This document shows, in pieces, positions 1 through 6,670 of a DNA stretch of 27,523 bases (its first letter is position 1; each line of letters begins with the position of its first letter). The position numbers were made by a program, and so were the translations under genes. Origin of the DNA: CAYUEN01 sp964443745 (GTDB lineage: Bacteria; Campylobacterota; Campylobacteria; Campylobacterales; QNZT01). The DNA lies in assembly GCA_964443745.1 (NCBI GenBank), contig CAYUEN010000025.1, forward strand, positions 1 through 27,523, written 5' to 3'. The notes below the pieces were generated by a model. The model did not search any database. It was not told where the DNA came from and saw only the letters and a program-made list of their open reading frames with translations.

Positions 1-1
1 G

Positions 2-586
2 TTCGGCTGGTTCGGTTTCAACGCCGGCTCCGAAGTGGCTGCGGACGGTACGGCCGCGAGCGCTTTTCTCGTCACGAACGTAGCCGCCTCTATGGGTGTG
101 ATCGGCTGGCTCGCGATGGAGTGGATCGTCTATAAAAAGCCGACTCTCGTGGGTGGTGCTTCCGGTGCGGTGGCCGGACTGGTCGCGATTACGCCGGCTT
201 CGGGAACGGCGGGTGTCGGCGGGGCGATCATCATCGGTATCGTCGGCGGGGCGCTCGGATTCTTCGGCGTCTCCAAATTCAAAAAGTGGTTTGACGTAGA
301 CGACTCTTTGGATGCCTTCTGGGTACACGGACTCGTCGGTATCTGGGGTTCGATCGCAACCGCGCTTTTCATCGCTTCCTACGCGATGCCGGAAAATTTC
401 AGCCTCGGCGGCCAACTGCTCGCACAACTTAAGGCAGTCGGACTGACCATCTTCTACAGCGCCATCATGACAGCTGTGGTATACTTCGTCTCAAGTATGC
501 TTACAGGCGGCGGAAGGGTCGACGACGAAACGGAACAGGTAGGCCTGGACGAGAGAGTCCACGGTGAAACCGCACTCAACGAATAA
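2..586 (+). CDS. amt: Ammonium transporter Amt, 3' part (5' end outside window)
   Basis: The reading frame is already open at the window edge, so this is the C-terminal part (about 194 residues) of an Amt/MEP/Rh ammonium channel of the inner membrane. Visible family hallmarks are the GWFGFNAGS segment, several glycine-rich transmembrane helices, and FWVHGLVGIWG, which holds the second pore histidine of the twin-His pair (His318 in E. coli AmtB); the first lies upstream of the window. The cytoplasmic tail GLDERVHGE matches the conserved Amt C-terminus that communicates with PII. A PII gene follows after 18 nt, the classical amt-PII pairing in which PII plugs the channel when ammonium is plentiful. 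It is distinct from the second amt at 10011. Identity is secure; the true start cannot be seen. Confidence 0.95.
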   Translation, partial: FGWFGFNAGSEVAADGTAASAFLVTNVAASMGVIGWLAMEWIVYKKPTLVGGASGAVAGLVAITPASGTAGVGGAIIIGIVGGALGFFGVSKFKKWFDVDDSLDAFWVHGLVGIWGSIATALFIASYAMPENFSLGGQLLAQLKAVGLTIFYSAIMTAVVYFVSSMLTGGGRVDDETEQVGLDERVHGETALNE

Positions 587-604
587 GAGACAAAGGATAA
601 AAAT

Positions 605-943
605 ATGAAAAAGATCGAAGCGATTATCAAACCTTTCAAACTCGAAGATGTCAAAGAGGCGCTGGTCGCCGAAGAGATCGAGGGTATGACCGTATCTGAA
701 GTGAAGGGATACGGACGTCAGCAGGGGCACTCCGAACTCTACAGAGGAGCCGAATATGTCGTCGACTTCCTCCCCAAGATCAAAGTCGAAGTGGTCGTCT
801 CGGAGCCCTACGTCGAAAGGGCGCTTAACGCGATCACTTCCGCCGCCAAAACCGGAAAGATCGGCGACGGAAAGATTTTCGTCACCTCCGTCGAAAAGAC
901 GATCCGTATCCGAACCGGGGAGGAGGACGAAGAGGCGCTCTGA
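605..943 (+). CDS. glnK: Nitrogen regulatory protein PII (GlnB/GlnK family)
   Basis: A 112-residue PII signal protein, the standard family length. It starts MKKIEAIIKPFKL and contains the T-loop segment GYGRQQGHSELYRGAEY, with Tyr51 at the site uridylylated in proteobacterial PII proteins, and the C-terminal signature GKIGDGKIFV followed by RIRTGEE, which forms the nucleotide-binding B/C loops. PII trimers sense ATP/ADP and 2-oxoglutarate and regulate ammonium channels and nitrogen assimilation. It lies 18 nt downstream of amt and probably shares its transcript; an AGGATAAAA stretch precedes the ATG. The amt linkage favours the GlnK label, although GlnB and GlnK cannot be separated by sequence alone. 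A close paralogue sits at 9660. Confidence 0.95.
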   Translation: MKKIEAIIKPFKLEDVKEALVAEEIEGMTVSEVKGYGRQQGHSELYRGAEYVVDFLPKIKVEVVVSEPYVERALNAITSAAKTGKIGDGKIFVTSVEKTIRIRTGEEDEEAL

Positions 944-962
944 GCCCATCGGTCCCTTATCG

Positions 963-985
963 CCATGGGAGGTCCCCTCTCATGG
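963..985 (+). terminator. Hairpin after the amt-PII unit
   Basis: A 10-bp stem (CCATGGGAGG pairing with CCTCTCATGG, one G-U pair) around a 3-nt loop lies 20 nt after the PII stop. Only a weak T-rich tract follows, so it could end transcription imperfectly or act as a 3' stabilising stem. Confidence 0.55.
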
Positions 986-1005
986 TAAACTTCTTTAACT
1001 TTGGC

Positions 1006-1011
1006 TATAAT
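1006..1011 (+). promoter_or_regulatory. Likely -10 box for the TPR-rnhA-rnc-aroC operon
   Basis: A perfect TATAAT lies 35 nt upstream of the TTG start at 1047 and just after the preceding hairpin. No convincing -35 is present, which is usual for sigma-70 promoters in Campylobacterota. Confidence 0.55.
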
Positions 1012-1046
1012 CCCATTTACGACTATATTTTGACTGGATTGTAGAT

Positions 1047-2087
1047 TTGGATTTTCTTTCGCTCGATTACCGTGATCCCCTTTATGGCATCATCATCCTC
1101 GTCGCTATGATCTTCATCATCTCCTTCACCAACTACTGGTGGGGTATTTTCAAACGCAAAGAAGAAGATTCCAGCGTCCGAAAATTCATGAAGAAATTCG
1201 ATCAGTACGAAGGATTCGGCGAATACAAAAAACTGATCCAGAAAAAGGACCTTCCCGTCGAATCGGCGATCCTGATGGCACTCACCTACGAAAAAAGCGG
1301 CGAATACGAAAAAGCGATCGATATCTACTCCGCACTTCTGAAAAACATCAAAGAGCCCCGCAAACGCAAAGACATCCTCACGCTGATGGGCAAAACCTAC
1401 TACAAAGCGGGATTTTTGCAAAAATCGAGAGAACTGCTGCTCGCTTCCCTCAAACTCTTCCCCCGAAACGAAGAGGCGCTGACCTACCTGATCGTCATCT
1501 ACGAGATTCTCAGAGAATACGACAAAGCGATCGATGTCCTCGATACACTCGAAGCGCTCGGCTCCAAAGTGGAGGAGAAAAAGATCTATTTCCAAACACT
1601 CAGTATCATCCACAATCCCTCTCTCAAAGAGGAGAAGAAAATCAAAAAACTCCTCTCCCTCGGTACCGAACACAAAATCGTCCAGCGTAAACTTTTCGAA
1701 TTTCTCAAAACCCACAACCTGCCGCTCACCTACGATCTGCTCGAAGGTTTCGATTTCAGAGGAATCATCGATCTGGTGTGGGAGATGAAAATTTCCCGTT
1801 TCGACCCCCGTATCGTCGAAGAAAACCGACTCCTTCGGGAGATCTTCAGCGCCAAAGGGGAAATCGAAGAAGCCACCCGAAGCGACATCTTCGAGCTCAA
1901 TATCCTGATCAAACTCCACCGGCTCGAAGACCGAAGCGCGAGTCTCAGCTTCGAATATATCTGCAACCACTGCAAAAACGTCTTTCCTTTCTACTTCTAC
2001 CGCTGTCCGAAATGCCAGCATATCAATACGGCGGAGATCGAAACCCTGCTTACGAAGAGGTCACATGAAACAGGTTCTTTTGTTTAG
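1047..2087 (+). CDS. LapB-like membrane-anchored TPR protein with C-terminal zinc ribbon
   Basis: 346 residues from a TTG start. An N-terminal hydrophobic segment (about residues 13-32, rich in Ile/Phe with a WWG end) should anchor it in the inner membrane. The middle is built of TPR-like helical repeats, for example around residues 70-100 and 105-170. A C-terminal zinc ribbon has Cys306/Cys309 and Cys320/Cys323 (CNHC and CPKC). This order, transmembrane helix, TPRs, rubredoxin-like metal module, is that of LapB/YciM, which controls lipopolysaccharide synthesis through LpxC turnover in enterobacteria. Whether this distant homologue does the same is inference. It overlaps rnhA by 23 nt and heads the rnhA-rnc-aroC run. 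No ATG is present near the N-terminus, and the TTG directly precedes the membrane helix, so the start is reasonable. Confidence 0.75.
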   Translation: MDFLSLDYRDPLYGIIILVAMIFIISFTNYWWGIFKRKEEDSSVRKFMKKFDQYEGFGEYKKLIQKKDLPVESAILMALTYEKSGEYEKAIDIYSALLKNIKEPRKRKDILTLMGKTYYKAGFLQKSRELLLASLKLFPRNEEALTYLIVIYEILREYDKAIDVLDTLEALGSKVEEKKIYFQTLSIIHNPSLKEEKKIKKLLSLGTEHKIVQRKLFEFLKTHNLPLTYDLLEGFDFRGIIDLVWEMKISRFDPRIVEENRLLREIFSAKGEIEEATRSDIFELNILIKLHRLEDRSASLSFEYICNHCKNVFPFYFYRCPKCQHINTAEIETLLTKRSHETGSFV

Positions 2088-2505
2088 CGACGGCTCGTCT
2101 CTGGGAAATCCGGGTCCGGGCGGTTACTGTGCGATCCTCAAATACAAAGAAAACGAAAAGATCGTCAGCGGCGGCGAACCGGAAACGACCAACAACCGAA
2201 TGGAGCTCAAAGCGGTCATAGAGGGACTCAAACTCCTGAAGGAGCCATGCCATGTCATCATCACTTCGGACTCCTCCTATGTCGTCAAAGCGATCAACGA
2301 ATGGCTGAAGAACTGGATCAGAAAGGATTTCAAAAACGTCAAAAACCCCGATCTGTGGAGAGAGTATCTGGAGGTGGCGCGACCCCACAGAATCAAGGCG
2401 GTCTGGGTACGCGGACACAACGGCCACCTGGAGAATGAAAAATGTGATAAAATAGCACGCCAGGAGGCGACAACAATTCAAAAGCGTACGAGGGCATCCG
2501 GATGA
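2065..2505 (+). CDS. rnhA: Ribonuclease HI
   Basis: 146 residues, a typical bacterial RNase HI length. It cleaves the RNA strand of RNA-DNA hybrids, removing primers and R-loops in the cytoplasm. The acidic catalytic set is present: Asp9 in FSDGS, Glu47 in NRMELKA, Asp69 in ITSDSSYV and Asp128 in ENEKCDKIA, with the conserved GHNGH loop that carries the active-site histidine. The ATG lies inside the end of the upstream TPR gene (23-nt overlap, different frame), with an AGAGG-type ribosome site inside that gene, suggesting translational coupling. Its stop overlaps the ATG of rnc in an ATGA. The rnhA-rnc neighbourhood couples two RNA-processing enzymes. Confidence 0.96.
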   Translation: MKQVLLFSDGSSLGNPGPGGYCAILKYKENEKIVSGGEPETTNNRMELKAVIEGLKLLKEPCHVIITSDSSYVVKAINEWLKNWIRKDFKNVKNPDLWREYLEVARPHRIKAVWVRGHNGHLENEKCDKIARQEATTIQKRTRASG

Positions 2506-3182
2506 AAAGGCTACAAGAGCTCGAAAATCGACTCGATTACCACTTCAAAGAGAGGCGGTTGGCGGACGAAGCGCTGACCCATAAAAGCTGCAAAAAGAGT
2601 TACAACAACGAACGCCTGGAATTTCTCGGCGATGCCGTACTCGATCTGATCGTGGGCGAATACCTCTTTCAGAAATTTCCCGATCTCCCCGAAGGAGACC
2701 TCTCCAAAATGCGCGCCTCCCTCGTCAACGAAAAAGGATTCGAAAAGCTGGCCAAGTTGATCGGACTGGGAGAATATATCCACATCTCGAGTGCGGAAGA
2801 GAACAACCGCGGCAGAGAAAAAGCCTCCATCCTCTCCAACGCTTTCGAAGCGCTGATCGGTGCGATCTACCTCGAAAGCGGCCTCGAAAAAGCCAGAGAG
2901 GTGACACTCGGATTGCTCGAAGAGGCGCACCCGAAAATCGATATGGAAACCCTCTTCAGGGATTACAAAACCACGCTACAGGAGCTGACGCAGGCGCGTT
3001 ACGGCACCACACCCGAATATATCGTCACCGGCAGCAGCGGCCCCGACCACAGAAAGGAGTTCGAAGTGATGGTCAAAATCGCGGGAAAAGCCTACTCCAG
3101 GGCCAGAGGAAAGAGCAAGAAGAGCGCACAGCAGAAAGCGGCGAAAATCGCACTCGAAAAATTGAGAGGGGAAGAGGCATGA
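2502..3182 (+). CDS. rnc: Ribonuclease III
   Basis: 226 residues, the usual RNase III length. The N-terminal endonuclease domain has the signature NERLEFLGDAVLDL with catalytic Glu40 and Asp44, and EALIGAIYLE with Glu116. A C-terminal double-stranded-RNA-binding domain follows (about residues 154-222, ending in an AQQKAAKIALEKL helix). The enzyme cuts double-stranded RNA, including rRNA precursors. One oddity: the position equivalent to E. coli Asp114 (ADTVEALIG) appears to be Asn113 (SNAFEALIG); the two strictly essential acidic residues remain. The ATG overlaps the rnhA stop and the stop overlaps the aroC ATG, both as ATGA, so expression is tightly coupled. Confidence 0.95.
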   Translation: MKRLQELENRLDYHFKERRLADEALTHKSCKKSYNNERLEFLGDAVLDLIVGEYLFQKFPDLPEGDLSKMRASLVNEKGFEKLAKLIGLGEYIHISSAEENNRGREKASILSNAFEALIGAIYLESGLEKAREVTLGLLEEAHPKIDMETLFRDYKTTLQELTQARYGTTPEYIVTGSSGPDHRKEFEVMVKIAGKAYSRARGKSKKSAQQKAAKIALEKLRGEEA

Positions 3183-4249
3183 ACAGTTTCGGAAAAAGAT
3201 TCATCCTTACGACATTCGGAGAATCCCACGGCAAAGCGATCGGATGCGTGCTTGACGGCGTACCGGCGGGGCTTGTTATCGACGAAGCGTTCATCCAGAA
3301 CGAACTCGACCGGCGCAGACCCGGTAAAAACGAATTCGCCACATCCAGAAAAGAGGCCGATCGCGTGGAGATCCTCAGCGGTGTGTTCGAGGGAAAATCG
3401 ACCGGTACGCCTATCGCGATGGTGATTTTCAACACCGACCAAAAGAGCAGAGACTACACTGAAATCAAAGATCTCTTCCGCCCAGGACATGCCGACTTCA
3501 CTTATTGGCACAAATACGGTATCAGAGACTACAGAGGAGGTGGCAGGAGCAGCGCGAGGGAGACGGCCGCACGCGTCGCGGCGGGAGCTGTCGCGAAACT
3601 GATCCTTGAAGAACTCGGTATCGAAGTAAAAAGCGGTATCGGTGCGATCGATGGCATCGAAGCCAAAAGGATGGATTTTGATTTCGCGAAAAAAAGTCCG
3701 ATCTACGCACTCGATCCCGATATCGAACCGGCGCAGAAAGAGGCCGTACTTAGAGCCAAACAAGAACACGACTCCGTCGGAGGTGTGGCGCTGGTTCGCA
3801 TCCAAAACGCTCCTGCGGGTCTTGGTGAACCGCTCTATTATAAAATGGATGCGGTGCTGGCGGATGCGATGATGGGTATCAACGGTGTCAAAGCGGTCGA
3901 AATCGGTGCCGGTATGGAGGCGGCGGCACTCAAAGGAAGCGAAAACAACGACCAGATTTCACCCGAAGGATTTCTCACCAACCGAAGCGGAGGAATCCTC
4001 GGCGGTATCACCAATGGGGATACGATCGAGATCATGGTCCATTTCAAACCCACCCCTTCGATCTTCAAACCCCAGCGAACCGTTACGACCCAAAACGAAG
4101 AAACCCTCTGTACTCTCAAGGGCAGACACGATCCTTGTATCGCGATCAGAGGATCTATCGTCGCCGAGGCGATGGCGGCGCTCGTGATCGTCGATATGCT
4201 TTTACTTGGCTTGGGCAGAAAAATGGATGATCTCAAAAAGGTATATTAG
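3179..4249 (+). CDS. aroC: Chorismate synthase
   Basis: 356 residues, typical length. It converts 5-enolpyruvylshikimate 3-phosphate to chorismate with reduced FMN, the last step of the shikimate pathway. Family signatures are the N-terminal FILTTFGESHGKAIG, the RPGHADFTYWHKYG segment, and GGRSSARETAARVAAGAVAK in the FMN/substrate-binding region. The C-terminus carries the RHDPCIAIRG motif. The start codon overlaps the rnc stop by 4 nt, and the gene closes the operon: its stop codon sits inside the left arm of the terminator at 4235-4271. Confidence 0.97.
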   Translation: MNSFGKRFILTTFGESHGKAIGCVLDGVPAGLVIDEAFIQNELDRRRPGKNEFATSRKEADRVEILSGVFEGKSTGTPIAMVIFNTDQKSRDYTEIKDLFRPGHADFTYWHKYGIRDYRGGGRSSARETAARVAAGAVAKLILEELGIEVKSGIGAIDGIEAKRMDFDFAKKSPIYALDPDIEPAQKEAVLRAKQEHDSVGGVALVRIQNAPAGLGEPLYYKMDAVLADAMMGINGVKAVEIGAGMEAAALKGSENNDQISPEGFLTNRSGGILGGITNGDTIEIMVHFKPTPSIFKPQRTVTTQNEETLCTLKGRHDPCIAIRGSIVAEAMAALVIVDMLLLGLGRKMDDLKKVY

Positions 4250-4271
4250 GTCAAGAACAATATACCTTTTT
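4235..4271 (+). terminator. Rho-independent terminator overlapping the aroC stop
   Basis: A perfect 13-bp inverted repeat (AAAAAGGTATATT / AATATACCTTTTT) with an 11-nt loop. The left arm covers the last aroC codons and the first base of its TAG; the right arm ends in five T. The symmetric A/T flanks would allow bidirectional function. Confidence 0.8.
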
Positions 4272-4331
4272 GGTTACTCTACGTAACAAATTCTCTCAAA
4301 AAGTTAATTTTTATTAATTTTTCTTACTTCT

Positions 4332-4337
4332 TATACT
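4332..4337 (+). promoter_or_regulatory. Possible -10 box for the first Cys-rich gene
   Basis: TATACT lies about 56 nt upstream of the ATG at 4394 in an AT-rich intergenic stretch after the aroC terminator. AAAGGAG at 4382-4388 is a strong ribosome site. No clear -35 is visible, so the exact promoter is tentative. Confidence 0.4.
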
Positions 4338-4393
4338 CCTTTAAGATTGTCTTGTTTACACTGTAAAAGTAAAAAAAATTTAAAGGAGTAAAC

Positions 4394-4708
4394 ATGAAAA
4401 TGTTGGCTAAAGTTACAATCGCATCGCTTGCGCTCGCAGGGATGCTGCAAGCGGATACGATGCTCTTCGGTGTCGATGCCGGAGTGACGATCGGCGGAAC
4501 CAGACTCGGCGTCGTCGCGGGTATCACGGTCGGAAACGCGAGATCCTACAATGCGGTCGGCTCCTCCTGCTGTCCTACAGCGTGTCCCACCGTAGAAGCT
4601 CCGGCTCCAAGCAGCCCTTGTGATTACGTTCCTGCTCCCTGTGTCGTGGTAGAACCATGCCCGACGGTTGTCGTCTGTTGCGATCCTTGTGATCCCTGCG
4701 CCAACTGA
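4394..4708 (+). CDS. Small secreted Cys-rich protein, paralogue 1
   Basis: 104 residues, not recognised. The N-terminus is a clear Sec signal peptide (Lys-rich start, hydrophobic core to about residue 17, likely cleavage after MLQA at residue 20). The mature part begins with a short Gly-rich stretch (GVDAGVTIGGTRLGVVAG) and then becomes Cys/Pro/Val-rich, with ten Cys at 59, 60, 64, 76, 83, 89, 95, 96, 99 and 102, ending in CCDPCDPCAN. It is a paralogue of the gene at 5053: the first 58 residues are nearly superimposable, while the Cys-rich tail diverges in length and Cys number (ten against five). It has its own strong ribosome site and a downstream hairpin. The Cys pattern suggests disulfides or metal binding in the periplasm or outside the cell; that is inference. 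Confidence 0.8.
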   Translation: MKMLAKVTIASLALAGMLQADTMLFGVDAGVTIGGTRLGVVAGITVGNARSYNAVGSSCCPTACPTVEAPAPSSPCDYVPAPCVVVEPCPTVVVCCDPCDPCAN

Positions 4709-4733
4709 TCTCCCAAAGAGCTCCGACTCTCCC

Positions 4734-4763
4734 GATGGAGCGATCTCCACTGATCGCTCCATC
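4734..4763 (+). terminator. Hairpin after Cys-rich paralogue 1
   Basis: A perfect 12-bp inverted repeat (GATGGAGCGATC / GATCGCTCCATC) with a 6-nt loop, 25 nt after the stop codon. No T tract follows, so it may be a weak or factor-assisted terminator or a 3' RNA-protecting stem. Confidence 0.6.
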
Positions 4764-4966
4764 CCGACAAAACAAAACTATCATAACAACTCCTCCCAAG
4801 AAGAGCGAACAAACGCATAGGAGTGGACAGATCAAGCGTTTTAAATTGTTTCTATCCATGAAATATCCATAAACAGGCTTGAAACGCCCCTTTTTGCCTC
4901 TCTATTCTTATCTTGAGTATAAAAAAAAATCCATATTTTCCGATCTAATGGATGGTAGACCAGTGT

Positions 4967-5009
4967 ATGTCTCTTGTGGTATACCGTTTTTTTGAGGTGA
5001 AAGAGACAT
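4967..5009 (+). promoter_or_regulatory. Leader hairpin with a competing third strand
   Basis: ATGTCTCTT (4967-4975) is exactly complementary to AAGAGACAT (5001-5009), giving a 9-bp stem that would hide the ATG at 5008. A second copy of the left arm, GTCTCT at 5019-5024, could instead pair with the same AAGAGAC. This arrangement permits two mutually exclusive folds in the leader of the gene at 5053, provided transcription starts upstream of 4967, which is not shown. Confidence 0.35.
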
Positions 5010-5043
5010 GGAGGTGCAGTCTCTACTGCCAAATTTTTTATAA
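5008..5043 (+). CDS. Possible 11-residue leader peptide upstream of Cys-rich paralogue 2
   Basis: An ATG at 5008 opens a short frame encoding MEVQSLLPNFL, ending with TAA at 5041-5043. GAGGTG at 4994-4999 is a plausible ribosome site at an 8-nt distance. The stop lies 9 nt before the ATG of the downstream gene and next to its AAGGAG site, so translation here could influence initiation there. The start codon falls in the right arm of the leader hairpin. No equivalent short frame exists before paralogue 1. Chance occurrence cannot be excluded. Confidence 0.3.
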   Translation: MEVQSLLPNFL

Positions 5044-5052
5044 GGAGAACGA

Positions 5053-5328
5053 ATGAAAACGTTTGCAAAAGTCGCAATCGCGACACTGGCACTGGGCGGA
5101 ATGCTCCAGGCAGACACAATCCTTCTTGGTGTCGATGGTGGCCTGACTATCGGCGGTGCAAGACTCGGTTTTGTAGCAGGCATCACAGGTGGTAAAGCAA
5201 GATCGTACAGAGCGGTGGGATCTTCGAAGTGTCCATCCGCTGTCGTCGTACAGTCCAATCCTTGCGCCTACGTTCCACAACCTTGCGTCGTGGTGAAAAA
5301 ACCAGTCTGCGATCCTTGCGCAAAGTAA
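5053..5328 (+). CDS. Small secreted Cys-rich protein, paralogue 2
   Basis: 91 residues, not recognised beyond being a tandem paralogue of the gene at 4394. Both share a signal peptide (MKTFAKVAIATLALGGMLQA here), the mature start DT.L.GVD.G.TIGG.RLG.VAGIT, the motif ARSY.AVGSS, and a tail with PC.YVP.PCVVV and CDPCA. Five Cys are present (60, 71, 78, 86, 89). Cleavage after Ala20 would leave about 71 residues. An AAGGAG site precedes the ATG, and a good hairpin follows the stop, so it is probably a monocistronic unit with its own leader. The conserved Gly-rich segment against a variable Cys tail suggests a fixed assembly or export part joined to a changing redox or metal-binding part; this is inference. 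Confidence 0.8.
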   Translation: MKTFAKVAIATLALGGMLQADTILLGVDGGLTIGGARLGFVAGITGGKARSYRAVGSSKCPSAVVVQSNPCAYVPQPCVVVKKPVCDPCAK

Positions 5329-5340
5329 CAACCGATTTTC

Positions 5341-5372
5341 CAAAGCCCGGATAGCCTCGGCTACGGGCTTTG
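5341..5372 (+). terminator. Terminator after Cys-rich paralogue 2
   Basis: CAAAGCCCG pairs with CGGGCTTTG (9 bp), and an inner TAGCC/GGCTA extends the stem across a GA bulge. It starts 12 nt after the stop codon and is followed by a pyrimidine-rich run. Confidence 0.7.
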
Positions 5373-5396
5373 ATCCCTCTTTCAACCCATTCTCAG

Positions 5397-5402
5397 TACA
5401 AT
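5397..5402 (+). promoter_or_regulatory. Possible -10 box for the methyltransferase gene
   Basis: TACAAT lies 28 nt upstream of the TTG start at 5431, directly downstream of the preceding terminator. No clear -35 is seen. Confidence 0.4.
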
Positions 5403-5430
5403 TTCCGAAAAAAAACGATCAGGCATACTT

Positions 5431-6087
5431 TTGAACCAATCCTCCTGTCCACTCTGCAATTGCGACAATTCGCAAAAATTCTACGAAGGGGAGAAGAGAG
5501 TCTACCTACACTGTCGCGAATGCGACCTCGTCTTTGTGCCCAGCCGTTTTTTTATCACCAAAGAGGCGGAAAAAGCCAAATACGACAACCATCGAAACAC
5601 ACCCGAAAACAGCGGATATTGCCGTTTTCTGGAGAGGCTGATCCGTCCGCTCGAACACAATATCCCCAAAGGATCACACGGACTCGATTTCGGATCGGGG
5701 CCCGGCCCCACTCTTTCGCTGCTGATGGAGCGCCGCGGATACACCATGGACATCTACGACCCCTTCTACGCTCCGGATCGAACCCTTCTGGAGAAAAGAT
5801 ACGACTTTATCACGGCTACCGAAGTGATCGAACATCTTCACCGCCCCAGAGAGGAGATCCAAAGACTCTATTCGATGCTTCATCCGGGTTGCCCGCTTGG
5901 TATCATGACCGCATTCAGACCCCGAAAGGAGGCGTTTGGAGAGTGGTATTACAAAAGAGATCTCACCCACATCCGATTTTTCACCGCACAAACATTCAAC
6001 TGGATCGCCGATTTCCTCGAAGCAAAACTCTCTATCCCCGAAAGCGGCGTGGTGCTTTTGAAAAAACCTAGATCCCCGTCACCGTAG
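5431..6087 (+). CDS. Class I SAM-dependent methyltransferase with N-terminal zinc ribbon
   Basis: 218 residues from a TTG start. The N-terminus has a four-Cys zinc-ribbon-like module (Cys6/Cys9 and Cys28/Cys31). The SAM-binding motif I, LDFGSGPG, is at residues 85-92, and a motif IV-like DFITATEVIEHL follows near residue 130, as in the Methyltransf_23 group, whose members include ubiquinone- and sugar-type methyltransferases with N-terminal zinc modules. The substrate is not evident. The TTG is chosen because no other start lies before the first Cys pair. It converges on yjbQ with a 20-nt overlap of the coding ends. Confidence 0.8.
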   Translation: MNQSSCPLCNCDNSQKFYEGEKRVYLHCRECDLVFVPSRFFITKEAEKAKYDNHRNTPENSGYCRFLERLIRPLEHNIPKGSHGLDFGSGPGPTLSLLMERRGYTMDIYDPFYAPDRTLLEKRYDFITATEVIEHLHRPREEIQRLYSMLHPGCPLGIMTAFRPRKEAFGEWYYKRDLTHIRFFTAQTFNWIADFLEAKLSIPESGVVLLKKPRSPSP

Positions 6088-6487
6088 CGACGATCGTCCT
6101 TCCGCCGGCGCGTTCTCGATGTTCGTTCAGATAGATTCCCTGCCATGTTCCCATATTCAGCTTTCCATTGGTGATCGGAATCGTCAAAGAAACGCCGATC
6201 ATCACGCTTTTGATGTGTGCTGGCATATCGTCTCGCCCCTCGTAGGTGTGGGTATAGTAGGGCTTCTCGTCGGCGATATCGCCGAAAAAACGCTCCAGAT
6301 CCTTTCTGACGGAAGGATCGGCATTCTCCCCCAGACAGAGACTCGCGCTCGTATGTTTCAAAAACAGATGCAACATCCCCACCTCTATCTCTCCGATCTC
6401 CGGCACCTTGCGAAGAATCTCCGCTTCGATCAGATGAAATCCCCGTTTCAAAGGGGCGAAATGAATACTTTTTTGAAAAATTTTCAT
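6068..6487 (-). CDS. yjbQ: YjbQ/UPF0047 family protein
   Basis: 139 residues from the ATG at 6487, matching the usual length of YjbQ proteins. These are small soluble proteins; some have weak thiamine-phosphate synthase activity, but the physiological role is not settled. Family signatures are LHLFLKHTSASLCLGENADPSV, the HTYEGRDDMPAHIK segment with conserved His/Glu/Asp, and the C-terminal GTWQGIYLNEHR. The frame stays open upstream to a GTG at 6556 (162 residues), but the extra residues are low-complexity and fall outside the family core, so the internal ATG is preferred even though no strong ribosome site precedes it. The end overlaps the convergent methyltransferase by 20 nt. Confidence 0.88.
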   Translation of the reverse strand: MKIFQKSIHFAPLKRGFHLIEAEILRKVPEIGEIEVGMLHLFLKHTSASLCLGENADPSVRKDLERFFGDIADEKPYYTHTYEGRDDMPAHIKSVMIGVSLTIPITNGKLNMGTWQGIYLNEHRERAGGRTIVATVTGI

Positions 6488-6670
6488 ATCCGATTTTATC
6501 ACAAAAAGACTGCTATTTTCACTATCGTTTCCTTGTGGCAAGTTATTTGAATCCACTTTTCAAGAAGGCTCTCTACGGCCTCTTGGAAGCTCCCAAAACG
6601 ATAAAAATATATATGAAAAATCCGATATATCTCTACAAAACAAATCTCGGAAAAGGTATCGAAAAAACCA

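Larger units (their letters stand above)
4764..5052 (+). other. Intergenic region and long leader of Cys-rich paralogue 2
   Basis: With the preceding hairpin, this makes a 344-nt stretch without a standard gene. It starts with unstructured sequence, then an A-rich block near 4920-4930, then a TATACC (4979-4984) that might act as a -10. The last 90 nt hold the hairpin and possible short ORF listed separately. No larger ORF on either strand looks protein-like. Confidence 0.5.

Noticed and set aside
1023..2021. Long open frame on the minus strand opposite the TPR gene
   Set aside because: It is rich in Phe/Asp/Glu runs as expected from the antisense of a Lys/Glu-rich gene, has no recognisable domain, and the plus-strand gene has clear TPR and zinc-ribbon features.
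6488..6556. N-terminal extension of YjbQ from a GTG at 6556
   Set aside because: It adds 23 polar residues outside the family core and has no ribosome site; the ATG at 6487 fits the normal length, though the start is not certain.
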